Assembly (NCBI RefSeq): GCF_003265705.1
Contig: NW_020312867.1
Span: 6,855,561-6,919,560 of the forward strand
Direction: 5' to 3'
DNA from: Callorhinus ursinus
Lineage: Eukaryota > Chordata > Mammalia > Carnivora > Otariidae
DNA: 64,000 nt
The notes under the pieces: generated by a model
Databases searched by the model: none
What the model was told of the DNA's origin: nothing
The model's input: only the letters and a program-made list of their open reading frames with translations
Shown here: piece by piece, positions 27,101 through 34,195 of the stretch
How positions within the stretch are numbered: the stretch's first letter is position 1
How the letters are laid out: every line of letters begins with the position of its first letter
Translations under genes and position numbers: made by a program

Positions 27101-28960
27101 GCACTAGTAAGGTGTCCTTTTCTTTTTTGATTATATCTTTTATACTCTTTCATGTTTTCAGTTCTATTTTCCTTATGTTTATCCAGTCTTTGGTTGAAAA
27201 ACTTTTCCCTGGGGCACCTGGGTGGCTCAGTTAGTTAAGTGTCTACCTTCAGCTCAGGTCATGATCCCAGGGTCTTGGGATCAAGTCCTGCATCGGGCTC
27301 CTTGCTCAGCAGGGAGCCTGTTTCTCCCTCTACCTGCTGCTCCCCTTGCATGTGCTCTCTCTCTGACAAAAAAATAAATAAAATCTTTAAAAAATAAAAA
27401 AGAATAAGAAAACTTTTCCTGTCCTCACTGAATTGCATTGGTTCTTCTGTTAAAATTCAGTTGACTGTGTATATGTAGGTCTATCTCTAGACTCTGTTTT
27501 ATTTATTTATTTGTCTACCCTTATGTTGCTACCACACTTTTTTTTTAAGATTTTATTTATTTATTTGACAGAGAGAGACACAGTGAGAGAGGGAACACAA
27601 GCAGGGGGAGTGGGAGAGGGAGAAGCAGGTTTCCCACAGAGCAGGGAGCCCAATGCGGGGCTTGATCCCAGGACCCTGGGATCAGGACCTGAGCCGAAGG
27701 CAGATGCTCAACGACTGAGCCACCCGGGTGCCCCAGCTACCACACTATTTTAATTATAAAAGCTTTCTAGTAAATCTCGAAATCAGGTACTATAAGTCCC
27801 CTAACCTTATTTTTTTCAAGACTGTCTTTGCAATTTGGGGTCATTTGCACTTCAATATAAAGTTTAGAATCAGCTTGCTGGTTTCTACCAAAAATGTGTG
27901 TTGGGATTTTATTGGGATTGTACTAAATCTATAGATTTTGTGAAGTGACATCATCAAGTATTGAGTCTTCCAATCCATGAATATGGTCTATCTCTCCATT
28001 AATTTAAGTCTTCTTTAATTTCTTTCCACAATATTTTCCAGAAGTCTGGGACGTTTTAAATTAAATTTACTCATAGGTATTTGATTTTGTGATGCTATTT
28101 TAAATAATATTTTTAAAATTTCATTTTCCAATTATTTGATGATAGAATATTGTGGTAGACAGAATAATGCTCCCCCAAAAGATGTCCATGTCTTAATATC
28201 CCAGAACCTGTAAATACGTTACATAACAAGGGAAAATTAAGGTTGCAGATATAATCAACTGACTTTATAAAATAGATTACCCTGGATTATCTGAGTGGGT
28301 GCAATGGAATCACTCGTTTTTTTGTTGTGAGAGGGAACTAAAGAAATGGGGGTGCCAATTCATAAGAAGTAGAGCACGGGATAAGAAGCAGGCTATTGGG
28401 GGGTGCTGGATTCTAGAGTAATTCATTTCCCTTCTTTGGGTAGCATTTTTTTCCATTTTAAAGTGGGGGAGTTGGCCCGTGCACTCTTAAAGGACGGGGA
28501 CTTGTCGGATTCACCTCTGTGTCCTTATTGGTCAGCACTGGGCTCAGTTTAAAGAAGGCACTGACTAGCGTTTTAGGATGAATGTATTAGGAATGGTTGG
28601 ATTGGGTAGGCAAGCGAGAGGCGGGCTGAGCGTAACCTCTAAGAGCTTTTCCAAGTCAGGAAATCAAAAATTCTGAGGTTCCCCCAGGGTCACAGAAATC
28701 GCTGAGTACAGTTTAGAATCCCAGATTTTCGTAACTTTCCCGCCAGCGAGACGGGTGGTGGACTCGCGCAGCATCTCCAGCGGCGCGCGTCCAACCGGGG
28801 CTTGAAGTTGTTTTCTCTGTATTCATCATTTTCCTCCCACTCTATCCGGAATCACTCCACGGGGACCCCCAAGTCGGAATGCCTCTGTGGCCTCCCACCC
28901 CTCTCTAAGGACGATGAAAGCATTTGGATCCCGTGGCACTCCTACCTTCGGGCGCGACAT
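59..28960 (-). CDS. TTLL9: TTLL9, tubulin tyrosine ligase-like 9 (5' part; 3' end outside window)
   Basis: TTLL9 is an ATP-grasp enzyme of the tubulin-ligase family that adds glutamates to axonemal tubulin in cilia and flagella (family knowledge). Eleven coding exons read in order on the minus strand; joined they give 873 nt, 291 codons, with every intron phase matching. Recognisable segments run from MSRPK through [19 protein letters not shown], the ATP-grasp core ITWIMKP and [20 protein letters not shown], then [29 protein letters not shown] and [18 protein letters not shown] to [15 protein letters not shown]. The C-terminal part (including the LEVN motif) is left of the window. It is transcribed divergently from DUSP15. 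I found no stop or frameshift. Identity is by recognition of near-identical human and mouse protein segments. Confidence 0.95.
262..400 (+). repeat. MIR relic
   Basis: Contains CCTGGGTTCAAATCCCA and CAAGTCACTTAACCTCTGAG, the tRNA-like and core blocks of MIR. Confidence 0.75.
1949..1970 (+). repeat. (GT)n microsatellite
   Basis: About 10 GT units in TTLL9 intron 10. Confidence 0.9.
2088..2283 (-). mobile_element. Can-SINE with perfect 18-bp target duplication
   Basis: Full copy in reverse orientation; the tRNA-like head reads GGTGCCTGGGTGGCTC on the minus strand and an (A)-rich, GA-rich tail lies at the left. The 18-bp duplication CCAAAGTTGCTTTATTAT flanks it at 2068-2085 and 2284-2301. Confidence 0.95.
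3100..3690 (+). repeat. L1 3'-end relic
   Basis: Blocks such as CACATAGTATTCCATCGTGT, GGAATTGCTGGGTCAGAG and GGTTGTACCAACTTCTACTC are typical of old L1M 3' ends. Open frames here are not genes. Confidence 0.7.
4114..4201 (-). CDS. TTLL9: TTLL9 coding exon 10
   Basis: 88 nt, acceptor CGCAG, donor AAT|GTATCC (weak but usable), phase 0 to 1. It encodes [19 protein letters not shown] then [10 protein letters not shown]. Confidence 0.92.
4620..4855 (+). repeat. MIR, nearly full
   Basis: GGATTCGAACCCCAACTCTG, GACAAGTCACTCAACC, CTGTAAAATGAGGATAATAA and TAGTAGGTGCTCAGTAAA in order. Confidence 0.8.
5095..5135 (-). CDS. TTLL9: TTLL9 coding exon 9
   Basis: 41 nt, acceptor GACAG, donor TCG|GTGAGT, phase 1 to 0. 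It encodes [14 protein letters not shown]; the KFDLRVYVL core is a hallmark of tubulin-ligase domains. Confidence 0.93.
5305..5496 (+). mobile_element. Can-SINE in TTLL9 intron 8
   Basis: Head GGGTGCCTGGGTGGCTCGG, slightly shortened (one base block missing before AAACATCTGCC), CT-rich body and (AAATA)n tail. Confidence 0.93.
6256..6346 (-). CDS. TTLL9: TTLL9 coding exon 8
   Basis: 91 nt, acceptor ACTAG, donor GAG|GTGAGA, phase 0 to 1. It encodes [14 protein letters not shown] then [17 protein letters not shown]. The reading frame continues from either exon 6 or exon 7. Confidence 0.94.
6600..6970 (+). repeat. L1 3' fragment
   Basis: GTGAAATAAGCCAGACACAA and CACTAATTATACACTTAAAA blocks typical of mammalian L1 3' ends; lies in TTLL9 intron 7. 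Confidence 0.7.
7498..7572 (-). CDS. TTLL9: TTLL9 coding exon 7 (likely cassette exon)
   Basis: 75 nt (25 codons), acceptor CGGCAG, donor CAT|GTGAGT, phase 0 to 0. It encodes [19 protein letters not shown] followed by NPSGSH. From memory this segment is present in mouse TTLL9 but absent from one human isoform. Because length and phases allow skipping, it is probably alternatively spliced. Confidence 0.8.
7707..7886 (-). mobile_element. Can-SINE in TTLL9 intron 6
   Basis: Reverse copy with T-rich start TTTTTTTTTAAGATTTTATT and head GGGGCGCCTAGATGGCTC on the minus strand. Confidence 0.93.
8398..8466 (-). CDS. TTLL9: TTLL9 coding exon 6
   Basis: 69 nt (23 codons), acceptor CCCAG, donor AAG|GTAAGC, phase 0 to 0. 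It encodes [20 protein letters not shown] followed by WRK, the glycine-rich nucleotide-binding loop of the ligase. Confidence 0.94.
9480..10440 (+). repeat. L1 relic interrupted by a SINE
   Basis: ATTAGTCTCAAGGAAATGCA before and GAGGCTGTGGAGAAACTGG after the SINE at 9669-9867 form one L1 3' segment. Confidence 0.7.
9669..9867 (+). mobile_element. Can-SINE inserted in an L1 relic
   Basis: Older, diverged copy (GGGTCGCCTGGGTGGCTCAG) with the ACTCTTGGTTTTGGCT variant. It splits an L1 3' fragment. Confidence 0.92.
10528..10728 (-). mobile_element. Can-SINE with (GA)n-rich body
   Basis: Reverse copy; long GAGAGA stretch (the complement of the CT tail) and a clear tRNA-related head at the right end. 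Confidence 0.93.
11285..11475 (+). mobile_element. Can-SINE in TTLL9 intron 5
   Basis: Close to consensus (GGCGCCTGGGTGGCTCAGTC), TCCCACTCCCCCTGC tail type, then AAATAAATAAATAAAA. Confidence 0.95.
11720..12215 (+). repeat. Ancient LTR-type repeat (MLT1/MST-like; family uncertain)
   Basis: Blocks like AGCTTGGAAGCGAATCCTCC and CCACTGAGTTTTGGGGTGCA are widespread in placental genomes. There are no retroviral genes. Confidence 0.5.
12808..12911 (-). mobile_element. Short tRNA-Lys-type SINE fragment
   Basis: About 100 bp of the tRNA-like head only (minus strand GGGGGCGCCTGGCTGGCC), without the CT-rich tail. It resembles the fragments at 42057 and 53513. Confidence 0.8.
12912..15039. other. TTLL9 intron 5, no feature recognised
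   Basis: Mixed-composition intronic sequence with a 31-bp local duplication around 14325-14357 (GACTGATGGACAGGCC twice). No exon, gene or clear repeat family is supported. Confidence 0.5.
15040..15400 (+). repeat. Two tandem MER5A-type hAT relics
   Basis: First unit about 15040-15222 (CCAGTGGTTCACAGTT ... TTTGAGAATTACTCCT), second about 15228-15398 (TCCTCAAAGTGTGGTCC ... GGGAAGCACTGACCTAG). Each has the MER5A core (CTGAATCAG block). Confidence 0.75.
15400..16350. other. TTLL9 intron 5, no feature recognised
   Basis: Unique-looking intronic sequence. A 211-codon frame on the plus strand (15711-16346) has no recognisable domain, splice context or start signal, and is not supported as a gene. 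Confidence 0.5.
16360..16560 (-). repeat. MIR/L2-type relic
   Basis: TTGCAGATGGGCAAATTGGG and GAGGTCACACAGCTAGTAAG blocks. Confidence 0.65.
17241..17426 (-). CDS. TTLL9: TTLL9 coding exon 5 (ATP-grasp start)
   Basis: 186 nt, acceptor CCCAG, donor CCT|GTGCGT, phase 0 to 0. It runs from [19 protein letters not shown] to [10 protein letters not shown]. The lysine of WIMKP is the conserved nucleotide-binding lysine of the TTL ATP-grasp fold. Confidence 0.95.
17545..17730 (-). repeat. MIR relic
   Basis: GGTTAAGTCAGCTGCCCAGG and GGATTTGACCCGGGCCTGTC, 120 bp from TTLL9 exon 5. Confidence 0.7.
18131..18242 (-). CDS. TTLL9: TTLL9 coding exon 4
   Basis: 112 nt, acceptor CCGCAG, donor GAG|GTGAGC, phase 2 to 0. 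It encodes [18 protein letters not shown] through [12 protein letters not shown] 267-codon open frame on the other strand across this exon is a shadow. Confidence 0.95.
18243..20360. other. TTLL9 intron 3, mostly unrecognised
   Basis: Contains weak MIR/L2-like segments (about 19200-19320 and 19810-20260), otherwise no feature I can support. Confidence 0.5.
20361..20453 (-). CDS. TTLL9: TTLL9 coding exon 3
   Basis: 93 nt, acceptor TTGCAG, donor GGA|GTAAGA, phase 2 to 2. It encodes the segment with [19 protein letters not shown], at the start of the TTL domain. Confidence 0.92.
20549..20742 (+). mobile_element. Can-SINE near TTLL9 exon 3
   Basis: Head GGACACCTGGGCGGCTCAGT, CT-rich tail, CAAATAAATAATATC end. 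It lies only about 95 bp upstream (in the transcript sense) of exon 3. Confidence 0.94.
20959..21170 (+). mobile_element. Can-SINE in TTLL9 intron 3 side, near-perfect TSD
   Basis: Near-consensus copy with a long (AAATA)n tail; flanked by AAAAAATGTAACA and AAAAAACGTAACA (one mismatch). Confidence 0.95.
22042..22243 (+). mobile_element. Can-SINE with perfect 18-bp target duplication
   Basis: Flanked at 22024-22041 and 22244-22261 by AAGAAAGAAGCAGTAGAG. The body has the CTCTGCCTCTCTCTCTCTG tail type, so it is a different subfamily from most copies here. Confidence 0.96.
22822..23281 (+). mobile_element. Non-autonomous hAT transposon with terminal inverted repeats
   Basis: The left end AGCGGTTCTTGATG pairs with the right end TTAAGAACCACTGCT, whose reverse complement begins AGCAGTGGTTCTTAA. 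Flanking 8-mers CCCTAGAA/CTCTAAAG fit a decayed hAT target (NTCTAGAN). AT-rich interior, no transposase. Confidence 0.7.
23300..24480 (+). repeat. L1-derived relics in TTLL9 intron 2
   Basis: Segments such as GTGTTCGCAAGAACATGGAA, AAGGCACTCCAGAGAACCAC and GACCCAGCAGTTCCATCCTA are L1 3' signatures; the second part (24230-24460) repeats the theme. No gene. Confidence 0.6.
25255..25440 (+). repeat. MIR relic
   Basis: GTTTCCCCACCTGCAAAATG and GGCACATGGTAAGTGCTCAG, followed by a GGAAGGAAGG purine tract next to TTLL9 exon 2. Confidence 0.7.
25537..25580 (-). CDS. TTLL9: TTLL9 coding exon 2
   Basis: 44 nt, acceptor TTGCAG, donor GCG|GTGAGT, phase 0 in and 2 out. It encodes [15 protein letters not shown], matching the basic N-terminal tail (KGHG-SKGKER) of TTLL9. 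Confidence 0.88.
26185..26790 (+). repeat. Ancient interspersed repeat (family uncertain)
   Basis: Begins TTTCTATTACTGCATAACAA and contains ACCACAAACTTGGCGGCTTA; the same type recurs at 33690-34195. Common in mammalian genomes and noncoding. Confidence 0.6.
26866..27048 (-). repeat. Carnivore L1 3' fragment
   Basis: GTTAATCACCATACATTACA, GATGTAGTGTTCCATGATTC and CCCTCCCCTCTAGAACCCTC are the 3' end of the young carnivore L1, antisense here. Confidence 0.85.
27211..27398 (+). mobile_element. Can-SINE between TTLL9 exons 1 and 2
   Basis: GGGGCACCTGGGTGGCTCAG head, TACCTGCTGCTCCCCTTGC tail variant. Confidence 0.93.
27538..27735 (-). mobile_element. Can-SINE, reverse copy, in TTLL9 intron 1
   Basis: T-rich left end, GGGAGTGGGAGAGGGAGAAG body (complement of the common tail), head at the right ending CCACCCGGGTGCCCC. 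Confidence 0.95.
28150..28325 (+). repeat. Ancient interspersed repeat (family uncertain)
   Basis: GTGGTAGACAGAATAATGCT, CCAGAACCTGTAAATACGTT and CCCTGGATTATCTGAGTGGG are widely dispersed mammalian repeat words. Confidence 0.55.
28946..28960 (-). CDS. TTLL9: TTLL9 coding exon 1 (MSRPK)
   Basis: The start codon ATG is at 28960-28958 on the minus strand and only five residues are coded before the donor AAG|GTAGGA. The human protein also begins MSR-K. The exon sits at the edge of a CpG-rich region, as expected for a first exon; the 5'UTR should extend to the right. Confidence 0.85.
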
Positions 28961-29022
28961 GATATGATTCCCCAGGGCCGGACCCAAACCGCCACCGCGC
29001 CGCGCGCTAGCCTCCGCGTCCC

Positions 29023-29036
29023 GTTGCCGAGGCGAC
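29023..29036 (-). promoter_or_regulatory. RFX X-box upstream of TTLL9
   Basis: The minus strand reads GTCGCC-TC-GGCAAC, a full match to the X-box consensus (GTNRCC, 0-3 nt, RGYAAC) bound by RFX factors. It lies 63-76 bp upstream of the TTLL9 ATG. RFX2/RFX3 drive ciliary genes through such sites, consistent with the role of TTLL9. Confidence 0.75.
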
Positions 29037-30106
29037 GGAGGGCGCCCGGATTCGCCACTCTGATTGGATGAGCCAAGGGCCCTCCTCTCCGCGCGGTTCG
29101 CAGGCTAGTGTCCAATCCCAGCCTCTGAAAGCTTTGGCTCGCCGCGGCAGCCCAGACCCCCTTACTCGCTCCACCTTTGTCTCCCAGCCCCTCGCTTCCG
29201 CGACCCTGGGGCGCACCCGGCCAGAGACTGGCTGCCCTCGGAGGGCACTGCTGCCCAGCGCCTCTTCCAGCTGCGTTTCGCTGGACCTACGAGCGCTCAG
29301 ACTGAAAAGCTCAGCTTTTGGTAAATGTAATGGTACTAAGTTTCCTTACTCGGTCCCTCACTAAGTCGCCTTATCATGTGGTTAGTTGGTAACGCGGCCG
29401 GTCATTCTGCTTCTTCTCGGCCACTCTCTAATTCTTAGGCACCAACTTGATGCCAGGATTCACCTCAACTCCTGTAGTAGCCTCCTGACCAGTCTGCCAG
29501 TGCCCACTCTTGCCCTAGCCATTCCAGTTCATTCTTGGAACTGCAGTCGAAGAGCACCAATTTGTGAAGAACACAAATCCAATCCGGCCTTTCCACTACA
29601 TGTAACCTGAAGTAGCAATTTATTCGTCATTGCACCCTGTATTGGCTCTCTGCCTTTCCCTGCCTCCCTTCTCCACTGCCCTGGGATCTATGCCAACCAT
29701 AGCTTATTAGAAACTGTTAAAAAAAATTGTTTGTTTCATAGCAACAAAATATAAGTTATGTAGGAATATAATAAAATATATGCAAGACATTTTATTAAGC
29801 AACAAATTCTTATTAAGCCTCTACTTTATGGCATGCCTCATTCTTGACTCTATGAGGATACAGCAATGAACAAAAACAAGTATCTGCCCTTGCGGAGTTA
29901 TTCTCATAGGAAAAATTAGAAAACATTGAAGGATATTAAAGAAGGCCTGAATAAATGGAGGGATATACCATGTTCATGGACAAGAAGACTCACTATCAAA
30001 AAGATGTGTATTTTTTCAAATCCAACAAGGACTTTTGAGAGACCCTCTCAACCCAAGAGAGGCAAATATCAATGGAATAATATGGGGATCCTAGAAATAG
30101 ATACAG

Positions 30107-30134
<28 letters not shown>
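30107..30134 (+). repeat. (GT)n microsatellite
   Basis: About 13-14 uninterrupted GT units between TTLL9 and DUSP15. Confidence 0.95.
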
Positions 30135-30137
<3 letters not shown>

Positions 30138-30339
30138 AACTTTATGTACAATAGAAATGGCATCATAAATCAGTAAATGGCATTGAGAAACTGACTTTAC
30201 ATAGGAGTGAAAAATAGATGCTTAATTCAAGCAGGTTAAAGAATAAATATGACAAATATTTCAGGCTATTAGAAAAAATATTTAAATATATATCTAATAT
30301 TTTATGATGTGAGGGTGGGGAAGGCTTTCTATCTTTCTT

Positions 30340-30533
30340 TTTTAAGATTTTATTTATTTGACAGAGAGAGAGAGAGAGAGAGCACAAGCAGGCGGAGCGG
30401 CAGACGGAGGGAAATGGAGAAGCAGGCTCTCCACTGAGCAGAGAGATGGATGCAGGGCTTTATCCCGGGACCCTGGGATCATGATCTGAGCTGAAGACAG
30501 ATGCTTAACTGACTGAGCCACCCAGGCACCCCA
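30340..30533 (-). mobile_element. Can-SINE, intergenic, reverse
   Basis: TTTTTTAAGATTTTATTTAT left end and CCACCCAGGCACCCC right end. Confidence 0.94.
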
Positions 30534-30675
30534 AGGACTTAATAAAGCACAACTCATAGAGGAAAAAATTAATCTGTGGTTCTCTCAAAATCTGAACTGC
30601 CATACAATGAAAGACATTGTAGGTTCAATTAAAAGACAAGCTACATAAATAAATAATTAAAATGTTTAAAAAGGG

Positions 30676-30867
30676 GCTGGGGTGCCTGGGTGGCTCAGTC
30701 GGTTAAGTGACTGACTCTTGGGGTCATGGGATTGAGCCCAGAGTCAGCTCTGCTCTTGGTGGAGTCTGCTTGAGATTCTCTCTCTCTCTCATTCCCCCTC
30801 TGCCCCTCCCCCCACCTCACGATCTCACCTGTGCCTTGCTCTCTCTATCTCTCTCAAATAAATAAGT
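30676..30867 (+). mobile_element. Can-SINE, first of three in a row
   Basis: Older ACTCTTGGGGTCATGGG-type copy, internally deleted (about 20 bp of the head region missing). It abuts the next SINE with no spacer. Confidence 0.9.
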
Positions 30868-31042
30868 CACCTGGGAGGTTCAGTCAGTGAAGCTTCTGAC
30901 TTCAGCTCAGGTTGTGATCTCGGGGTCCTGGGATAGAGCCCCAGGTCAGGCTCCCCACTTGGCAGGGAGTCTGCTTGTCCCTCTACCTCTTTCCCCCACT
31001 CATGCTCTCTCTCTCTCTAAAATAAATAAATATATAAGATCA
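30868..31042 (+). mobile_element. Can-SINE, second of three in a row
   Basis: Diverged head (GTCACCTGGGAGGTTCAGTC), starting inside the A-rich tail of the preceding copy. Confidence 0.9.
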
Positions 31043-31060
31043 TTAAAAGACAAGCTACAG

Positions 31061-31252
31061 GGCGCCTGGGTGGCTCAGTTGGTTAAGCAACTGCCTTTGG
31101 CTCAGGTCATGATCCAGGAGTCCCTGGATCGAGTCCCGCATCGGGCTCCCTGCTCGGCGGAGAGTCTGCTTCTCCCTCTGACCCTCCCCACTCTCATGTG
31201 CTCTCTCTCTGTCTCAAATAAATAAATAAATAAAAATCTTTTAAAAAAAGAT
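31061..31252 (+). mobile_element. Can-SINE, third of three in a row, perfect TSD
   Basis: Near-consensus copy flanked by AAAAGACAAGCTACAG at 31045-31060 and 31255-31270. The same target word also precedes the first copy at 30631. Confidence 0.95.
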
Positions 31253-31270
31253 TTAAAAGACAAGCTACAG

Positions 31271-31925
31271 ACTAGGAGGCAATATGTGCAATGTATATAA
31301 CAAAGGACTAGTACTCAAAGAACTAAACTCTTAAGAAAAAGACTACCCCACCTCACAAAGAAAAGAAAAATGGACAAAGGATATGAATAAAGAACTTTCA
31401 GCAAAAGAAACTCAAAGAGCCAATAAGCACATCAAGATATGTAAATCAAAATAATTATAAAATATTATTTTATACACATCACCTAGACAAAAATAAAAAC
31501 ACGTTCAAAGTCAAGTGTTTTTGAGGATGTGGGGAAACTGAGTCTTTATATGCTGTCGGTAGACTCACACTTTAGGAGGCAATTTGCAATATCTCATAAA
31601 GTTGAAAATGCACACAACTTACAACCTGATTCCACTACTGGGCATATATCCTATAGGCACAGCCCAGGGACTATCACTTCGGAGCTAATGTGCAAGGTGA
31701 CATTCCTCCCTAAAGAAATTCTCATCCTCGTTCATAGGTCATATGTACAAGGATTTTCATTGCAACATTCCTTATAATTATAGGAAATACTAGAAACAAT
31801 CTAAATGTCCACTCATAATGAGATGGATTAATAAAATGGGATATATTCTAAAAAAATACTATATAGTGATAAAAATTAATGGTCCAGATCTATATCAACA
31901 TAAAAATACCCCCAAACCTACTGTT
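31271..31925 (+). repeat. L1 relic
   Basis: ATGGACAAAGGATATGAATA, TTCCACTACTGGGCATATAT and AAATGTCCACTCATAATGAG are L1 ORF2/3' words. It continues the segment to the left of the SINE trio (about 30560-30645). Confidence 0.75.
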
Positions 31926-31948
31926 GAATGAATAAAAGAGAGTTGGAG

Positions 31949-32148
31949 GGCACCTGGGTGGCTCAGTTGGTTAAGCGTCTGCCTTCGGCTCAGGTCATGA
32001 TCTCAGGGTCCTGGGGTCGAGCCCCACATCAGGCTCCCTATTCAGTGGGGAGTCTGCTTCTCCCTCTCACTCTCTCCCCTGCTCCTGCTCTCTCTCTCAC
32101 TCATGTTCTCTCTCTCAAATAAAATAAATAAAACCTTTAAAAAATAAA
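31949..32148 (+). mobile_element. Can-SINE, intergenic
   Basis: GGGCACCTGGGTGGCTCAGT head, tail with TCTCTCTCACTCATGTTC. Confidence 0.94.
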
Positions 32149-32269
32149 AGAGTTGTAGAATGATAAATATTTTTAAAGATTAAAATTTGTATAATTATAA
32201 ACGTACGAAAGTATACTCTAGATACTTATGGGTATATTGGTATTAAAAGTTTAAAAATAGAGACTAGCG

Positions 32270-32466
32270 GGGCGCCTGGGTGGCTCAGTCAGCTAACTAT
32301 CTGGCTTTGGCTCAGGTCATGATCCCAGGGTCCTGGGATGGAGCCCACCCCACCCCACCCCCGCTCAGCGGGGGGCCAGCTTCTCCCTCTGCCCTTCCTC
32401 CCCACTTGTGTTCTCTCTCTCACTCTCTCTCAAATTAATGAATTAATTAATTAATTAATATTTTAA
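32270..32466 (+). mobile_element. Can-SINE, intergenic, with C-rich expansion
   Basis: The GAGCCC-CGCATC block is replaced by ACCCCACCCCACCCC. The tail ends in ATTAATTAATTAATTA. Confidence 0.92.
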
Positions 32467-32701
32467 AAAAATACAGACTAGAAAGATGAACACCAAATTC
32501 ACAATGGTTTCCTCTACGGAGCGTGAAGGAAGAAGAGAGAGGAGAGGAAACTTCAACTACTTTAAGTTTATTTGGAATGTTTTGTTTTACTGAAACAACA
32601 CAGTTGAAGCCAATAAGCCAAAGTATTCTTATCTGGATTTATTTATTATTTCTTTTTTTTTTTTTTTTTTGCCCTAATAAGAAAAAACTATCAGTACTAC
32701 A

Positions 32702-32908
32702 GGGCACCTGAGTGGCTCAGTCGGTTAAGCGTCTGCCTTCTGCTCAGGTCATGATCCTATTAGGGTCCTGGGATCAAGTCCCCCATCAGACTCCCTGCTC
32801 AGTGGGGAGTCTGCTCCTCCCTCTCCCTCTGCCCCTCCCCTCCCCTCTGCTCGTGCTCTCTCTTTCTCACTTGCACTCTCTCTCTCTCAAGATAAATAAA
32901 TAAAATTT
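32702..32908 (+). mobile_element. Can-SINE, intergenic
   Basis: GGGCACCTGAGTGGCTCAGT head and a long TCTCTCTCTCAAGATAAATA tail. Confidence 0.94.
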
Positions 32909-33235
32909 AGGATGCCTTGGGAATGCATAACGGTGGGGTCTAACCATTTTTAACTGGGGTCAGTTAGTCTGGTAAAGGGGATGGGAAGAGCATTCCAGGT
33001 GGAGGGAATGGCATGTGCAAAATTGGAAATCAGGGAGAGAGAAGCATGTTTGTGGAAATGAACGCAGATCAGTGGCCAGGAAAAAGTGGGGAGGAGGGGA
33101 GAGATGAAGCTGCCAAACCCCTATGTTGTTGTTTCCTTTATTACCAACGTAGAAACAGAGCCCTAGAGAGGAGAGCAGAACCAGGGCCTCCTAACTCCCT
33201 GTCAATTGCTCCATGATAATAATAATGACAATGAT

Positions 33236-33424
33236 GGGCGCCTGGGTGGCTCAGTTGGTTAAGCGACTGCCTTCAGCTCAGGTCATGATCCTGGAGTCCT
33301 GGGATCGAGTCCCACATCGGGCTCCCTGCTCAGCGGGGGGGTCTGCTTCTCCCTCTGACCCTCCTCCCTCTCGTGCTCTCTATCTCTCATTCTCTCTCTC
33401 TCAAATAAATAAATAAAATCTTTA
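33236..33424 (+). mobile_element. Can-SINE inserted in an AATAATG-rich stretch
   Basis: Near-consensus copy; ATAATAATGACAAT occurs on both sides as target duplication. Confidence 0.94.
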
Positions 33425-33689
33425 AAAAATAATAATAATGACAATAATAATAATGATGATGGATCGTGTTGCCGGTCTCTCTACTAGGTACCTGAAATAC
33501 ATCCTCTCATTTAATCTCATTACAGACCTACAGAGGATTTTCCTCCCCATTTTACAGATGATGAAACTGAGACTCACGAAATAACGAAAGTTAAGAAATT
33601 TGCTCAAAGTCACAGAGGCAGAAGCCAGATCCCACAAGGCCTTGCGTGCGATGTTAAACAGATTGAACTTTTTCCTAAGGGCATTGGTG

Positions 33690-34195
33690 AGTGTATTAGG
33701 TTCCTATTGCAGCTGTAATTACCACAGACTGAGTGACCTAAAAGAACACAAATGTATGAGCTTATAGTTTTTGAGGTCAGAAGTCTGGAGTGGGTTTCAC
33801 TAGGCTAAGATTATAAAGTGTCAGCAGGGCTGGGTTCCTAGGAGGCGTTAGGAGAGAATCTGTTTCTTTGCTTTTCCACCTGCATTTCTTGGCTCATGAC
33901 CCCCTTCCATCTTCAAAGCCAGCAATCATAATACTCCCGACCTCTGTTTCTACCATCAGATCCCCCCCCCAACTCTATACGCCTGCCTCCCTCTCTCACT
34001 TAAAAGGACCCGGGGAATGACATTGGGCCCACCCGAATAATCCAGGACAATCTTTCCATCTCGTGGTCAGCTGATTAGCAACTTTAATTCCATCCACAGC
34101 CTTAATTCCCCCTTCCCATATAATGTAATATATTAACAATTTCTAGGAACTAGAGCATAGGCATCTTTGGGGAGACCGTTATGTTGCCTACCACA
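33690..34195 (+). repeat. Ancient interspersed repeat (same type as 26185)
   Basis: TAGGTTCCTATTGCAGCTGT, AGAATCTGTTTCTTTGCTTT and GGGCCCACCCGAATAATCCA occur in order. Confidence 0.55.

Larger units (their letters stand above)
28730..29260 (-). promoter_or_regulatory. CpG-rich TTLL9 promoter region
   Basis: This GC- and CpG-rich stretch surrounds TTLL9 exon 1, within AT-richer flanks. On the TTLL9 strand it contains an X-box (29023-29036) and a CCAAT box (29063-29067, in CATCCAATCAGA). A second CCAAT lies on the plus strand at 29112-29116. No TATA box is evident. The transcription start is inferred, not seen. Confidence 0.7.

Noticed and set aside
30868..30940. tRNA genes suggested by A/B-box-like sequence
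   Set aside because: These are SINE heads of tRNA origin, without a foldable cloverleaf, and with a CT-rich, A-rich tail.
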